From NCBI GenBank assembly GCA_001298575.1, contig LJCV01000307.1, positions 31,553-95,552 of the forward strand: a stretch of 64,000 nucleotides of DNA. Direction: 5' to 3'. The position numbers and the translations under genes were made by a program. A model generated the notes under the pieces. It worked only from the letters and a program-made list of their open reading frames with translations. It was not told where the DNA came from and ran no database searches. Below, piece by piece: positions 1 through 9,237 of the stretch. The first letter of the stretch is position 1; the number at the start of each line of letters is the position of its first letter. This DNA is from Actinobacteria bacterium OK074. GTDB taxonomy: Bacteria > Actinomycetota > Actinomycetes > Streptomycetales > Streptomycetaceae.

Positions 1-1
1 C

Positions 2-1786
2 CGCCGGGTCCAGCTGCTGCATCCGCCCGAGAACGCGGCACCGGACGACGACGGCATGGCCGTACTCGTGCAGCCGATGCTGCGGGCGGCCGTCGGCGGT
101 GTGATGTTCACCGCGGACCCGGTCGAGGGCCGCACCGACCGGCTGCTGGTCAGCGTGGTGAAGGGCGGCCCGGACCAGCTCGTCGACGGCAGCACGCAAG
201 GGGTGCGCTACCAGCTCACCCGTTTCGCCCGGCTGGTGCGCACCGAGCCGGCGGAACCGCGCGGGCAGCGTTTGCTCTCGCACCGCCGGATCACCCGGCT
301 GGTGGCGCTGGCCAAGAAGACCGAGCGGGTCTTCGGCGGACCGCAGGACATGGAGTTCGGCTTCGACGCCGACGGCAAACTCTGGCTCTTCCAGGCCCGT
401 CCCATCACGGCGATGGCCGCCCGGCCCGCGCCCGGGGCCCGGCTGCGCGGCCCCGGTCCGGTCGCCGAGACCCTGCCCGGGGTGCTCCAGCGGCTGGAGG
501 AGGACCTCTGGGTGGCACCGATGTCGCACGGGCTCACCCTCGCCCTCGACATCGCCGCGGCGGCCCCGCGCCGGGTGCTGCGCAAGCTGCCGCTGGTCGT
601 GACCATCGACGGGCGCGTCGCCGCCGACCTGCGGCTGCTGGGCGCCGTACCGTCCCCGCATCCCGTCCTCGACTTCATCAACCCGGCGCCCAACGCCCGC
701 CGGGCGGGCGCCGCCTGGCGGATGGGGCGGCTGCGTTCGGCCCTGCCGCTGCTCGCGGTCGACCTGATGGCGGACGTGGACAGCGCCCTGTCCGACATCC
801 CCGAACCCCGCCAACTGCTCGGCGGCCAGCTCCTCGACGCCGTCGCCTGGGGCCGTGAGGTCCTGTCGGCGCTGCACGCGCAGGAGTCCCTGGCGGGCGC
901 CCTGCTGGGCCCGGGATCCGGTGCCACGGGAGCCGGGGAGGCGCTGGCGCAGCTCGCCGAGGGCCGCGCCCGGGGCCTGGACGACGAGGAACTCCTCGAC
1001 CGTCACCCCGTCCTGCTCGCCCTGCTGCCGCCCACCCTCGGCACCCGCCTGCCGCTGCCGGACAACACCGGCTGGACGGCGCTGCCGCGCGGCGTGGGCG
1101 CGCTGCCGGTGCGCGAGGGGCTGCGGCTGCGGCTCCGCTGGGTGCAGGAGATGCAGGCCCAGATGGTGCGCGAACTGGCCGGTCGGCTCGAAGCCGGCGA
1201 GTACGAGCCGGGGGCGTCGCGGCTGTGGCTGCTCGGCTGGGACGAGCTCGTCGAGGCCACCGAAGGCAAGGGGCTCCCGGCCGACCTCGCCGAACGGGAA
1301 CCGCGGCCGGACACGGGACCGCTGCCCGCCGTCTTCCGGGTGGCCGACGGCCGTCCCGTGCCCGCGGTACTCCCCGGTCAGCGCACCAGCGGCGACGGCC
1401 AGGGGGCCGGCGGCGGCTTCGGCACCGGCACGGCCTGGGACGGCGAGGGGGAGCGCCCCGAGCAGGCGGTCCTGGTCGTCCGGTCCCTCGACCCGGCGCT
1501 GGCTCCGCTGCTCTCCGGCCTGGCCGGGCTGGTCGCCGAGACCGGCAGCGCGCTGTCGCACCTCGCCGTGCTGGCCCGCGAGTTCCACGTGGCCACCGCG
1601 GTCGGCGTACCCGCCGCGGTGGACCGCTTCCCCAACGGCACGCCCCTGTCCGTCGACGGCACCACGGGAGCCGTGACGGTGGAGGGGACGGACGAGGCCG
1701 ACGGGGCCGGCCCGACGGACAGGGCCGACGCGGCGTCGACCGCGCTCATCACCAACGGAACCAACGGACAGGAGCCCGCGGCATGA
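2..1786 (+). CDS. PEP-utilising enzyme (rifampicin phosphotransferase / PPDK-like), 3' part
   Basis: The frame is open from the window edge, so the N-terminus lies outside; 594 residues are visible. The first part looks like the end of a PPDK_N ATP-grasp domain (VMFTADPVEG, then a segment ending WLFQARPITAM). A long middle region follows. The C-terminus holds the PEP-utiliser swivelling domain with ETGSALSHLAVLARE, whose His is the expected phospho-carrier. Proteins of this type pass phosphate from ATP through the His to an acceptor such as rifampicin or pyruvate; the acceptor here cannot be read. A tail of about 35 Asp/Thr/Gly-rich residues follows the domain. Its stop overlaps the next start by 4 nt, so the two genes are probably translationally coupled. 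Confidence 0.85.
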   Translation, partial: RRVQLLHPPENAAPDDDGMAVLVQPMLRAAVGGVMFTADPVEGRTDRLLVSVVKGGPDQLVDGSTQGVRYQLTRFARLVRTEPAEPRGQRLLSHRRITRLVALAKKTERVFGGPQDMEFGFDADGKLWLFQARPITAMAARPAPGARLRGPGPVAETLPGVLQRLEEDLWVAPMSHGLTLALDIAAAAPRRVLRKLPLVVTIDGRVAADLRLLGAVPSPHPVLDFINPAPNARRAGAAWRMGRLRSALPLLAVDLMADVDSALSDIPEPRQLLGGQLLDAVAWGREVLSALHAQESLAGALLGPGSGATGAGEALAQLAEGRARGLDDEELLDRHPVLLALLPPTLGTRLPLPDNTGWTALPRGVGALPVREGLRLRLRWVQEMQAQMVRELAGRLEAGEYEPGASRLWLLGWDELVEATEGKGLPADLAEREPRPDTGPLPAVFRVADGRPVPAVLPGQRTSGDGQGAGGGFGTGTAWDGEGERPEQAVLVVRSLDPALAPLLSGLAGLVAETGSALSHLAVLAREFHVATAVGVPAAVDRFPNGTPLSVDGTTGAVTVEGTDEADGAGPTDRADAASTALITNGTNGQEPAA

Positions 1787-2709
1787 AGACCGTGAGACTC
1801 GTCGGATATGCCTTCGGCGGACTGTCGGCGCTGTACGCCGGCTACTACATGGTGCTGTACCTGACCCGCTGGGAATGGCAGCGGGCGCTGATGTCCGGGA
1901 TGCTGCTGCTCATCGTCGAGGTCTTCCTGGCCACGATCCTGGTGCTGACCCGCGTCTCCCGCCTGGAACAGCACATGGAGCAGTCCGACGCCCGTATGGA
2001 GGAGGTGCGGCGGCGCCTGGAGCAGACCCGCAGCCCGCACCAGAACCAGTTCCGCTGGATGCACTCGGTCGACATGGACGAACTGCGCGGCACCAACCGC
2101 ACGTTCGTGTTCGTGCCGGTCCTGATGGCGGCCGGGGCGGCGCTCTCCGGCGTGGCGATGATCATCCAGAAGATCGCGGGCGCCACCGCCCGGCCGGGCG
2201 CGGAACGCCGGCTGGCCGGACTCCTGGCCGCGCTGACCGCGCCGCCGCTCGGCATCCGCACCAGCCGCGACCGGCTCGCCGAGACGCCGGCCGTGCCCCG
2301 CGCGCGCACCAAGGGCAAGCTGATCGGCGCCGCCGCGCTGGTCGGCACGCTGATCCTGGTGCCGGTGCTGTGGGACACGCTCGCCGACGCGACCCAGACC
2401 CGGGAGGAGGACAAGCCCGACGCCGCGGGTACGACCCTGGTCTTCCGCGTCGAGACCAGCGCGACGGGCGGCGACAAGGCGCTCCAGCTCGCCGCGCAGA
2501 ACCTGTGGGAGACCTGCCGCCGCTCGACGGCCGCGCAGAACGACAACGCCACGCTGAGCCGGCTGCCCGACGGTGTGTACAGCGCGGTGATCCGGCCCGC
2601 GCTGCCGGACCACGACGTGATGCGGCTGCGCGGCTGCATCCAGGACGCGAGCACCAACCGGACGACGGCGGTGGTGCTGGGCGAGGGGCAGGCGGCCTCG
2701 CGGGACTGA
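1783..2709 (+). CDS. Membrane protein with coiled coil, coupled to the PEP-utilising enzyme
   Basis: This 308-residue protein starts at the ATG that overlaps the upstream stop (ATGA). Four hydrophobic segments are visible: about residues 5-27, 34-58, 108-130 and 177-199. Between the second and third is a charged heptad-like stretch (RLEQHMEQSDARMEEVRRRLEQ) consistent with a short coiled coil. The last ~110 residues are soluble and contain two Cys (WETCRR and RLRGCIQ) that could form a disulphide if extracytoplasmic. I do not recognise the family. The 4-nt overlap suggests that it anchors or works with the phosphotransferase-like enzyme. No enzymatic motif is seen. Confidence 0.8.
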   Translation: MKTVRLVGYAFGGLSALYAGYYMVLYLTRWEWQRALMSGMLLLIVEVFLATILVLTRVSRLEQHMEQSDARMEEVRRRLEQTRSPHQNQFRWMHSVDMDELRGTNRTFVFVPVLMAAGAALSGVAMIIQKIAGATARPGAERRLAGLLAALTAPPLGIRTSRDRLAETPAVPRARTKGKLIGAAALVGTLILVPVLWDTLADATQTREEDKPDAAGTTLVFRVETSATGGDKALQLAAQNLWETCRRSTAAQNDNATLSRLPDGVYSAVIRPALPDHDVMRLRGCIQDASTNRTTAVVLGEGQAASRD

Positions 2710-2727
2710 GTGGGGTACGTCCCGGTT

Positions 2728-2771
2728 CATGTGTCGGGCCCGGCACCGTTGGGTACCGGGCCCGACACATG
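2728..2771. terminator. Bidirectional hairpin terminator
   Basis: A 20-nt arm (2728-2747) and its complement (2752-2771) pair with one mismatch around a 4-nt loop. It lies between two convergent genes, so it probably ends transcripts from both sides. There is no U-run, as is usual in Streptomyces. Confidence 0.85.
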
Positions 2772-2803
2772 GGCGTACGAGTGGGGGTGTAAGGGGGCGG
2801 GGG

Positions 2804-4219
2804 TCAACTCACCTCGGTGGTGGGCTCCTTCGTCTTCGTCCCGACCGTGGACTCCGCAGCGACGGCCTGAGCGGGGACGGGGGCCTTCGGGGCGACGGCC
2901 GTCGGCTCGTCCTCGTCCTCGGTGAAGACGATCTCGCCGTCCAGCACCTTCTTCGCCCGGTCGATGTCGAGCGCGCCCTCCCAGCGGGAGACGGCGAAGA
3001 CGGCGACGCAGTTGCCGAGCAGGTTCGTGACGACGCGCATCGAGTCCATGATGCGGTCCACGCCGAGCAGCAGGGCGACGGCACCGGCGGGGATCGCCCC
3101 CAGCGAGGACGCGGTCGCGGACAGGGCGAGGAAGGCCGAACCGGGGATGCCCGCCATGCCCTTGCTGGTCAGCATCAGCACCAGGACGACGGTGATCTGC
3201 TGGCCGAGGCTGAGGTCCACGCCCACGGCCTGGGCGATGAACAGCGTGCCGATCGACAGGTAGAGCGAGGCGCCGTCGAGGTTGAAGGAGTAGCCGGTGG
3301 GCAGGACGAGGCCCACGGCGTCGTCGCGGGCGCCCGCCTTGCGCAGCTTCTGCATCACGCGCGGCATGACGGACTCGGTGGAGGCGGTGCCGAGCGCGAG
3401 CAGCATCTCCTCGCGGATGTAGCGGAGGAACTTCCAGAGGCTGAGCCCGGTGACCATCCGCAGCGCGACGGCGAGGAGCGCGACGAACAGCGCGGCGGCC
3501 ACGTAGCAGAGGATGATCAGCTTGGCGTACGTCTTCATCACGCCGAGCCCGTACTGGCCCACCAGGACAGCCATCGCGCCGAAGACGGCGAGCGGGGCGA
3601 GACGCATGATGAAGCCGACGAGCGCGAAGATGATCTCCTGGGCCTGCTCCACGGCGGGCAGGACCTGCGGCACCTTGGTGTGCCCGAGGTGCAGCAGCGC
3701 CGCGCCCACCAGGCAGGCCAGGATGAGCACCTGGAGCAGGGAGTTCTCGGCGAAGGCGCCGATGAAACTGGTGGGCAGCGCGTTGACGATGAACTCGGTC
3801 GTCGACGGCAGCGCGGCACCACCCGTCTTCGCGTCCACCGCCGAGGTGTTGAGCGTGGACGGGTCGACGTGCATGCCGGAGCCGGGCTGGACGACGTTGG
3901 CGGCGACCAGGCCGATGATCAGCGCGGCGGTGGAGGCGACCTCGAACCAGATCAGGGCCTTCAGCCCGATCCGGCCGAACGCCTTCAGGTCACCGGCCTT
4001 GGCGATGCCGACGACGACCACGCAGAACACGAGCGGCGAGATGATCGTCTTGATGAGCCGGGTGAATCCGTCGCCGAGCGGCTGGAAGTCCGTGGCCACA
4101 CCGGGCCACAGCTTTCCGACGACGATTCCGAGCACGAGCGCGACGGCGACCTGCGCGAAGAGCGAGGTGCGCAGGGTGCGCCCGACGCGTCGCGGCAGGG
4201 AGGGGACAGACGGCGGCAC
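2804..4219 (-). CDS. dctA: C4-dicarboxylate:cation symporter, DctA type
   Basis: A 471-residue carrier of the dicarboxylate/amino acid:cation symporter (DAACS) family. It closely follows the DctA pattern along its length: PLGDGFTRLIKTIISPLVF near the start, the Ser-rich loop LGTASTESVMPRVM, the hairpin TGYSFNLDGASLYLS and the substrate-site segment DRIMDSMRVVTNLLGN. It should import succinate, fumarate or malate across the cytoplasmic membrane. The C-terminal ~50 residues are acidic then Pro/Ala-rich and lie beyond the transport core. The GTG start at 4219 is supported by GGAGGAG just upstream. It is a single-gene unit convergent with the gene on its left; no two-component DctBS/DcuSR-like genes are adjacent. 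Confidence 0.9.
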   Translation of the reverse strand: MPPSVPSLPRRVGRTLRTSLFAQVAVALVLGIVVGKLWPGVATDFQPLGDGFTRLIKTIISPLVFCVVVVGIAKAGDLKAFGRIGLKALIWFEVASTAALIIGLVAANVVQPGSGMHVDPSTLNTSAVDAKTGGAALPSTTEFIVNALPTSFIGAFAENSLLQVLILACLVGAALLHLGHTKVPQVLPAVEQAQEIIFALVGFIMRLAPLAVFGAMAVLVGQYGLGVMKTYAKLIILCYVAAALFVALLAVALRMVTGLSLWKFLRYIREEMLLALGTASTESVMPRVMQKLRKAGARDDAVGLVLPTGYSFNLDGASLYLSIGTLFIAQAVGVDLSLGQQITVVLVLMLTSKGMAGIPGSAFLALSATASSLGAIPAGAVALLLGVDRIMDSMRVVTNLLGNCVAVFAVSRWEGALDIDRAKKVLDGEIVFTEDEDEPTAVAPKAPVPAQAVAAESTVGTKTKEPTTEVS

Positions 4220-4484
4220 GGGTACTCCTCCGAGGGGCTTCTGTGATGCGGAAAAGTACTTCCGCGCCGCTCACTATTGAGGAATCGTTGATCCCGGCTG
4301 ATACCTCCATATGACGTCCGTGTAAATCATGGCGGGGTGGCGGAGGGCATGCGAAAGGCCACGGGCGCCGGCCCGGGCGGGATCACCTGGGCAGCGCGCG
4401 AGCACGGCTGATGGCGGACCGACAGGCCCGGCACAGGAGGGCGGCGCACTCGCCCGGCGGGCGGGACCGGGAGGCCGCAGGACG
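4220..4484. promoter_or_regulatory. dctA upstream region with an interrupted palindrome
   Basis: No gene is seen in this 265-bp stretch. An interrupted inverted repeat, CGGAAAAGTACTTCCG at 4249-4264, contains the perfect 8-bp palindrome AAGTACTT. It sits about 30 bp upstream of the dctA start and could be an operator; this is inference only. Confidence 0.3.
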
Positions 4485-4509
4485 CGTCCGCCGTATACGA
4501 CGGCGGACG
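4485..4509 (-). terminator. Hairpin terminator after the L,D-transpeptidase gene
   Basis: Arms CGTCCGCCGT (4485-4494) and ACGGCGGACG (4500-4509) pair perfectly around a 5-nt loop, directly after the stop codon of the leftward gene. Confidence 0.7.
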
Positions 4510-4510
4510 G

Positions 4511-5296
4511 CTACGCCTTCAGGTCGGCCTTGTCGCCCATGACCACCACGGGGTGCTGGGCCGGGTCGAGCGTGCGCAGCAGGTACTGCATGCCGGACTT
4601 GGACAGGCTCACACAGGCCGACGTGCCGCTGCCGTGGTCCATGTGGATCCAGATGCTGCCGCCCTTGGACTGTCCCTCGGGGCGCGTCGGGTCGTTCGGC
4701 GAGGTGCCCTTGACGCGGTTGTAGTCGATGGCGATGACGTAGTCGAAGTCGTGCCAGTGCGACTTGGCCCAGTAGTGCGGGGCCTGGAAGGCGGCGGACT
4801 GGGTGTAGGGGAGCTTGGCGCCCGGGTTCTTCAGGACACCGCCCGCGTCGCTGAGCGTGAACACGCCGACGGGGCTGCGCTTGTCGCCCTCGTGGTGGTC
4901 GGTGGTCCACCCCTTCTTGCCGTTGTGCCCCTCCCAGGTGCGGGTCTTCTTCCAGGTGGAGCCGCTCTTGGTGTACAGCACGATCGTGGAGTCGGCGGAG
5001 TTCTTGCCCGCGCCGTAGACCGCCACTACTTGGCGTGAATTGGACGGTATCTCGCTCTGCAGCCGGTTCCCGACGTCCGGGATCGTCTTCAGGCCGGTGG
5101 TCTTCGCCTCGGCACCGGTCTTGCCCTGCGCGGTCGTGTCGTTCGCCTTGCCGGAGGCGCTGCCGCCGCTCGCCGACCCGCCGTCTCCGTCCGAACTGCC
5201 GCACGCCGAGACCGACATGAGGAGGACCCCGCAGGCCGCTGCCGCGACCCCCGTACGTATCGCACCGTTCGTACCGCCTGTTCGCATGCGGTCCAT
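4511..5296 (-). CDS. L,D-transpeptidase (YkuD-like) family lipoprotein
   Basis: A 261-residue exported protein. The N-terminus has a basic stretch, a hydrophobic core and a lipobox-like end (LLMSVSAC), then a Ser/Gly/Asp-rich linker, so it is probably a lipid-anchored cell-surface protein. The C-terminal half matches the variant YkuD group in Streptomyces: a His in IWIHMDHGSG followed by TSACVSL, with the likely catalytic Cys near residue 228 (codon 4613-4615). It differs from the classical S/T-H-G-C-H-G motif. Such enzymes make or remodel 3-3 peptidoglycan cross-links; the exact reaction for this variant is not established here. A second in-frame ATG at 5287 would give 258 residues. The gene is alone and divergent from the ABC exporter genes. 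Confidence 0.8.
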   Translation of the reverse strand: MDRMRTGGTNGAIRTGVAAAACGVLLMSVSACGSSDGDGGSASGGSASGKANDTTAQGKTGAEAKTTGLKTIPDVGNRLQSEIPSNSRQVVAVYGAGKNSADSTIVLYTKSGSTWKKTRTWEGHNGKKGWTTDHHEGDKRSPVGVFTLSDAGGVLKNPGAKLPYTQSAAFQAPHYWAKSHWHDFDYVIAIDYNRVKGTSPNDPTRPEGQSKGGSIWIHMDHGSGTSACVSLSKSGMQYLLRTLDPAQHPVVVMGDKADLKA

Positions 5297-5551
5297 CGTC
5301 GCACCCCGAAACCGACGACCACGAACGGGCCCCGGCTTCCCGGCCATCCCCGCACCGCGACGGAAAACCGGTTGCCCCGGCCCCCTCCGCGACGCGAACC
5401 TTGCACGGTTTGCTGCGAAGCGACGCGGATACGGGCACCGATGCCCGAGCCCAGCACCCCACCCCCACCTGTCCCCTCTCCCCCTTCTCCTTCCCTCCTC
5501 CTCGCTCTTCCCCTCCGTCCGTCCGCCCCTGATACGAACCACTGGGACGTC

Positions 5552-7411
5552 ATGCAGATTCAAGACCTTCCGTACGCCGACCCCGGTGTGCCGGACGCGC
5601 GCTCGGGACCCCGTTTCCTGTGGTGGCTCTTCCGGAACCAGTTGGGCGGGCAGGCCAAGTCCCTCGCCTGGGGGCTGCTGCACTTCCTGTCCGTCGCCTC
5701 GCTGCCGTTCGCCGTCGGCATCGCCGTGCAGGCCGTGGTCGACCGCTCCGGCGGCCGCCTCGCCCTGGCGGGCGGACTGCTCGCGCTGTGCTGCGTGGGC
5801 CTCGCGCTCGGCGGTGTCCTCCTGCACCGCGCCGCGGTCACCAACTGGATCACCGCGGCCGCCCGGGTCCAGCAGCTGCTGGCCCGCAAGACCGCCCGGC
5901 TCGGCGCCGCGCTGACCCGGCAGGTGGCGGCCGGTGAGGTCGTCGCCGTCTCCACCGGTGACGTCGAGAAGATCGGCTGGTTCGTCGAGGCGCTCTCCCG
6001 GTTCACGGCCGGGGCGGTCACGATCGTCGTCCTGTGCGTCGGGCTGGTCGTGTACCAGCCTGCGCTCGGTGTCGTCGTCGCCGTGGGCGTCCCGGTCCTC
6101 GCGCTCGCCGTGCTGCCGCTGCTGCCCCGGGCGACCAAACGCGCCGACTTCCAGCGGGAGAAGGCGGGCAAGGCCACGGAGCTGGCCTCGGACACCGTCG
6201 CCGGTCTGCGGGTGCTGCGCGGCATCGGCGGCGAGGAACTGTTCCTGGACCGGTACCGCTCGGCGTCCCAGGAGGTACGGCGGGCCGCGGTGCGCAACGC
6301 GAGCATGTGGTCGCTGATCTCGGCCGTCCAGGTGCTGCTGCCGGGGCTGCTGCTGATCGCGGTCGTCTGGCGCGGTGTGCACCTGGCCCGGGAGGGCCGC
6401 ATCGACGTGGGCGAACTGGTCACCGCGTACAGCACGGTGATGCTGATGACGTACCCGCTGCGGAACTTCGAGGAGATCGCGATGGCGTACTCCTTCTCCC
6501 GTCCGTCCGCGCGCCGTGCGGCCCGGGTGCTCTCGCTGGAGCGCAACGGCGACATCGACGGGTCGCGGGCGGCCGACCTGCCGTCCGGGGACCTGTACGA
6601 CCCGGCGACCGGGCTGCTCGTGCCCGCGGGACGGTTCACCGCCGTCGTGTGCGGCGATCCGGACGCGGCGGGCGTGCTGGCCGAACGGCTCGGCGGCCAT
6701 CCCACCGAGGAGAGCCCCTCCGTGCACCTGGGCGGCGTGCCGCTGGACGAACTGCCGCTCGACTCCGCGCGGACGGCCGTCCTGGTGCAGGACAAGGACC
6801 CGGTCCTGCTCTCCGGCACGCTGCGTGAACTGCTCGACGTACCGGCCTCGGGCGCGGTGGGCGCGGACGCCGCCCTCGCCGCGGCGCAGTGCGGCGATGT
6901 CCTGGAGTCGCTGATGCAGGGCTCGTTGGCAGCCGAGGACCCGCTGGACGCGCGGATCACCGAACGCGGCCGGTCCCTCTCCGGTGGCCAGCGCCAGCGG
7001 CTCGCCCTGGCCCGCTCCCTGGTCACGGACCCGGAGGTGCTTGTCCTGGACGAACCGACGTCCGCGGTGGACTCGCACACCGAGGCCCGCATCGCCACGG
7101 GCGTCCGCGAGCTGCGCGCGGGCCGCACGACAGTCGTCTTCACCTCCTCTCCCCTGCTCCTGGACCACGCGGACGGTGTCGTCCTGGTGCACGAGGGCAA
7201 GGTCGCGGCGGTCGGCGTCCACCGCGAACTGGTGCACAGCGAGCGCCGGTACCGGGCCGTCGTGACCCGCGAGACGGACGAGGAGGCCGGGCGCGGCGCC
7301 GCCCCGGCCGACGTTCCCGCGCCCGAACCCGCCGCACCCGGACTCGCCGCGATCGACGAGCTGACCGAAGCCGAACTGACCGAACTGGAAGAGATCGAGG
7401 AGACCGCATGA
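5552..7411 (+). CDS. ABC exporter half-transporter with degenerate Walker A
   Basis: A 619-residue half-transporter: a six-helix exporter membrane domain (about residues 25-310), an ATPase domain (about 340-560) and an acidic Ala/Pro/Glu tail. The signature LSGGQRQR (from residue 476) and Walker B with glutamate (VLVLDEPTS) are intact. The P-loop has been lost: the expected GxxGxGKST reads CGDPDAAG (from residue 367). The H-loop His is also absent (VVFTSSPLLL). This half therefore cannot form its own hydrolytic ATP site but can donate its signature to a partner. The start was set at the ATG opening MQIQDLPYADPG, where family similarity begins; the longer frame from 5372 is low-complexity. It overlaps the next gene by 4 nt, as expected for a heterodimer. 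The cargo is unknown. Confidence 0.9.
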   Translation: MQIQDLPYADPGVPDARSGPRFLWWLFRNQLGGQAKSLAWGLLHFLSVASLPFAVGIAVQAVVDRSGGRLALAGGLLALCCVGLALGGVLLHRAAVTNWITAAARVQQLLARKTARLGAALTRQVAAGEVVAVSTGDVEKIGWFVEALSRFTAGAVTIVVLCVGLVVYQPALGVVVAVGVPVLALAVLPLLPRATKRADFQREKAGKATELASDTVAGLRVLRGIGGEELFLDRYRSASQEVRRAAVRNASMWSLISAVQVLLPGLLLIAVVWRGVHLAREGRIDVGELVTAYSTVMLMTYPLRNFEEIAMAYSFSRPSARRAARVLSLERNGDIDGSRAADLPSGDLYDPATGLLVPAGRFTAVVCGDPDAAGVLAERLGGHPTEESPSVHLGGVPLDELPLDSARTAVLVQDKDPVLLSGTLRELLDVPASGAVGADAALAAAQCGDVLESLMQGSLAAEDPLDARITERGRSLSGGQRQRLALARSLVTDPEVLVLDEPTSAVDSHTEARIATGVRELRAGRTTVVFTSSPLLLDHADGVVLVHEGKVAAVGVHRELVHSERRYRAVVTRETDEEAGRGAAPADVPAPEPAAPGLAAIDELTEAELTELEEIEETA

Positions 7412-9189
7412 TCGGCGTGGCGCCACCGGCGTACGACCCGGCGGCCCCGACGACGGCGCACACGCTGCCCGTCGGCGCCCCCGCGACCGTACACGCCTAC
7501 GTGACCGAACTGTTCCGCCGGCACCGCAGGGCCTTCCTCCTGCTGATCGGCGTGAACACGGTCTCCGTCGTCGCCTCGATGGCGGGCCCCTACCTGCTGG
7601 GCGGGCTCGTCCAAGACGTCTCGGACCACGCCCGGGAGCTCCATCTGGATCGCACGGCCGCCCTGTTCACGGCCGCGCTGCTCGTCCAGGCCGTGTTCGT
7701 GCGGCAGGTGCGGCTGCGCGGGGCGGTGCTGGGCGAGCGGATGCTGGCCGATCTGCGCGAGGATTTCCTCGTCCGGTCGGTGGGGCTGCCGCCGGGTGTC
7801 CTGGAACGGGCGGGCACCGGTGACCTGCTCTCGCGCATCACCACGGACATCGACCGGCTCGCCAACGCGATGCGCGAGGCCGTGCCGCAGCTCGCGATCG
7901 GCCTGGTGTGGGTGGCGCTGCTGCTCGCGGGCCTGGTCGTCACCGCGCCGGTGCTGGCGCCCGCCGTACTGCTGGCCGTGCCGCTGCTGGTGCTCGGCTG
8001 CCGCTGGTACTTCAAGCGGGCCCCGGCCGCCTACCGCTCGGAGGCCGCCGGGTACGCGGCCGTCGCCGCCGCCCTCACCGAGACGGTGGACGCCGGGCGG
8101 ACCGTCGAGGCCCACCGCCTGGGCGAGCGCCGCATCGAGATGTCGGACCGGCGAGTGAAGGAATGGACCAGCTGGGAGCGGTACACGATGTGGCTGCGCA
8201 CGGTGCTGTTCCCGGTGGTCGACGTCACGAACGTCCTGGTGCTGGCCTCGGTGCTGATGGTCGGCGGGGTGTTCGTCCTCCAGGGCTGGATCGGGGTCGG
8301 CCAGCTGACGACGGCCGCGCTGATCGCGCAGATGCTGGTCGACCCGGTCGGCATCATCCTGCGCTGGTACGACGAGTTGCAGGTCGCCCAGGTGTCGCTG
8401 GCCCGGCTGGTCGGCGTCCGGGAGATCGAGCCCGACGCGGGCGACGCCTCGCTCGTGCCGGACGGGCGCGCGGTCCGTGCCGACGAGGTCCGCTTCGGCT
8501 ACCGCGAGGGCGTGGACGTGCTGCGCGAGGTGTCGCTGGGGGTCGCGCCGGGCACCCGGCTCGCCCTGGTGGGCCCGTCGGGTGCGGGCAAGTCCACCCT
8601 GGGCCGGCTGCTCGCCGGGATCTACGCGCCCCGCCGGGGCAGCATCACCCTCGGCGACGCCGAGCTCTCCCGCATGCCTGCCGAGCGGGTCCGCTCGCAC
8701 GTCGCTCTGGTCAACCAGGAACACCACGTCTTCGTGGGCTCCCTGCGCGACAACCTGCGGCTCGCCAGTGCCGGTGCGGACGACGACGAGCTGTGGGCGG
8801 CGCTCGGCGCGGTCGACGCGGACGGCTGGGCGCGCGCCCTGGACGACGGTCTGGACACCGAGGTCGGCTCGGGCGGCACGGTCCTCACTCCGGCCCAGGC
8901 ACAGCAGGTCGCGCTGGCCCGGCTGGTCCTCGCCGACCCGCACACGCTGGTCCTGGACGAGGCGACCTCGCTCCTGGACCCGCGTGCGGCCCGCCATCTG
9001 GAGCGTTCCCTGGCGCGTGTCCTCGACGGCCGCACGGTGATCGCGATCGCCCACCGCCTGCACACCGCCCACGACGCGGACCTGATCGCGGTGGTCGAGA
9101 ACGGCCGCATCACGGAGCTGGGCAGCCACGACGACCTGGTCGCGGCGGACGGTGCCTACGCGGCGCTGTGGCAGTCCTGGCACGGGTGA
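7408..9189 (+). CDS. ABC exporter half-transporter with degenerate signature
   Basis: The 593-residue partner of the upstream half-transporter, translationally coupled through ATGA. It has an exporter membrane domain followed by an ATPase with an intact Walker A (GPSGAGKST from residue 389), Walker B (LVLDEATSLLD) and H-loop His (IAIAHRL). The signature LSGGQ is replaced by VLTPAQAQQ near residues 492-500. Its good P-loop can pair with the good signature of the partner, giving one working composite site per heterodimer. Heterodimeric exporters with one degenerate site are well known; here the defects are complete and complementary. The cargo could be a drug, lipid or peptide; no substrate gene is adjacent. 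Confidence 0.9.
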   Translation: MIGVAPPAYDPAAPTTAHTLPVGAPATVHAYVTELFRRHRRAFLLLIGVNTVSVVASMAGPYLLGGLVQDVSDHARELHLDRTAALFTAALLVQAVFVRQVRLRGAVLGERMLADLREDFLVRSVGLPPGVLERAGTGDLLSRITTDIDRLANAMREAVPQLAIGLVWVALLLAGLVVTAPVLAPAVLLAVPLLVLGCRWYFKRAPAAYRSEAAGYAAVAAALTETVDAGRTVEAHRLGERRIEMSDRRVKEWTSWERYTMWLRTVLFPVVDVTNVLVLASVLMVGGVFVLQGWIGVGQLTTAALIAQMLVDPVGIILRWYDELQVAQVSLARLVGVREIEPDAGDASLVPDGRAVRADEVRFGYREGVDVLREVSLGVAPGTRLALVGPSGAGKSTLGRLLAGIYAPRRGSITLGDAELSRMPAERVRSHVALVNQEHHVFVGSLRDNLRLASAGADDDELWAALGAVDADGWARALDDGLDTEVGSGGTVLTPAQAQQVALARLVLADPHTLVLDEATSLLDPRAARHLERSLARVLDGRTVIAIAHRLHTAHDADLIAVVENGRITELGSHDDLVAADGAYAALWQSWHG

Positions 9190-9198
9190 GCGGCCGGC

Positions 9199-9237
9199 GG
9201 TGGTGGCGGAGCCCTGCGGCAGGGCTCCGCCACCACC
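9199..9237 (+). terminator. Strong hairpin terminator
   Basis: A perfect 18-bp stem (9199-9216 with 9220-9237) and a 3-nt loop lie 10 nt after the exporter stop codon. Confidence 0.85.

Noticed and set aside
5297..5551. Possible c-di-AMP (ydaO-type) leader before the L,D-transpeptidase gene
   Set aside because: Some riboswitches of this class precede cell-wall enzyme genes, and GC-rich stems occur here, but I could not match the conserved core. The region also has a pyrimidine-rich tract and divergent promoters; no RNA element is claimed.
4511..7426. L,D-transpeptidase fused to a very long N-terminal extension
   Set aside because: The extension is antisense to the ABC exporter gene. A lipoprotein signal and start at 5296 define the real N-terminus.
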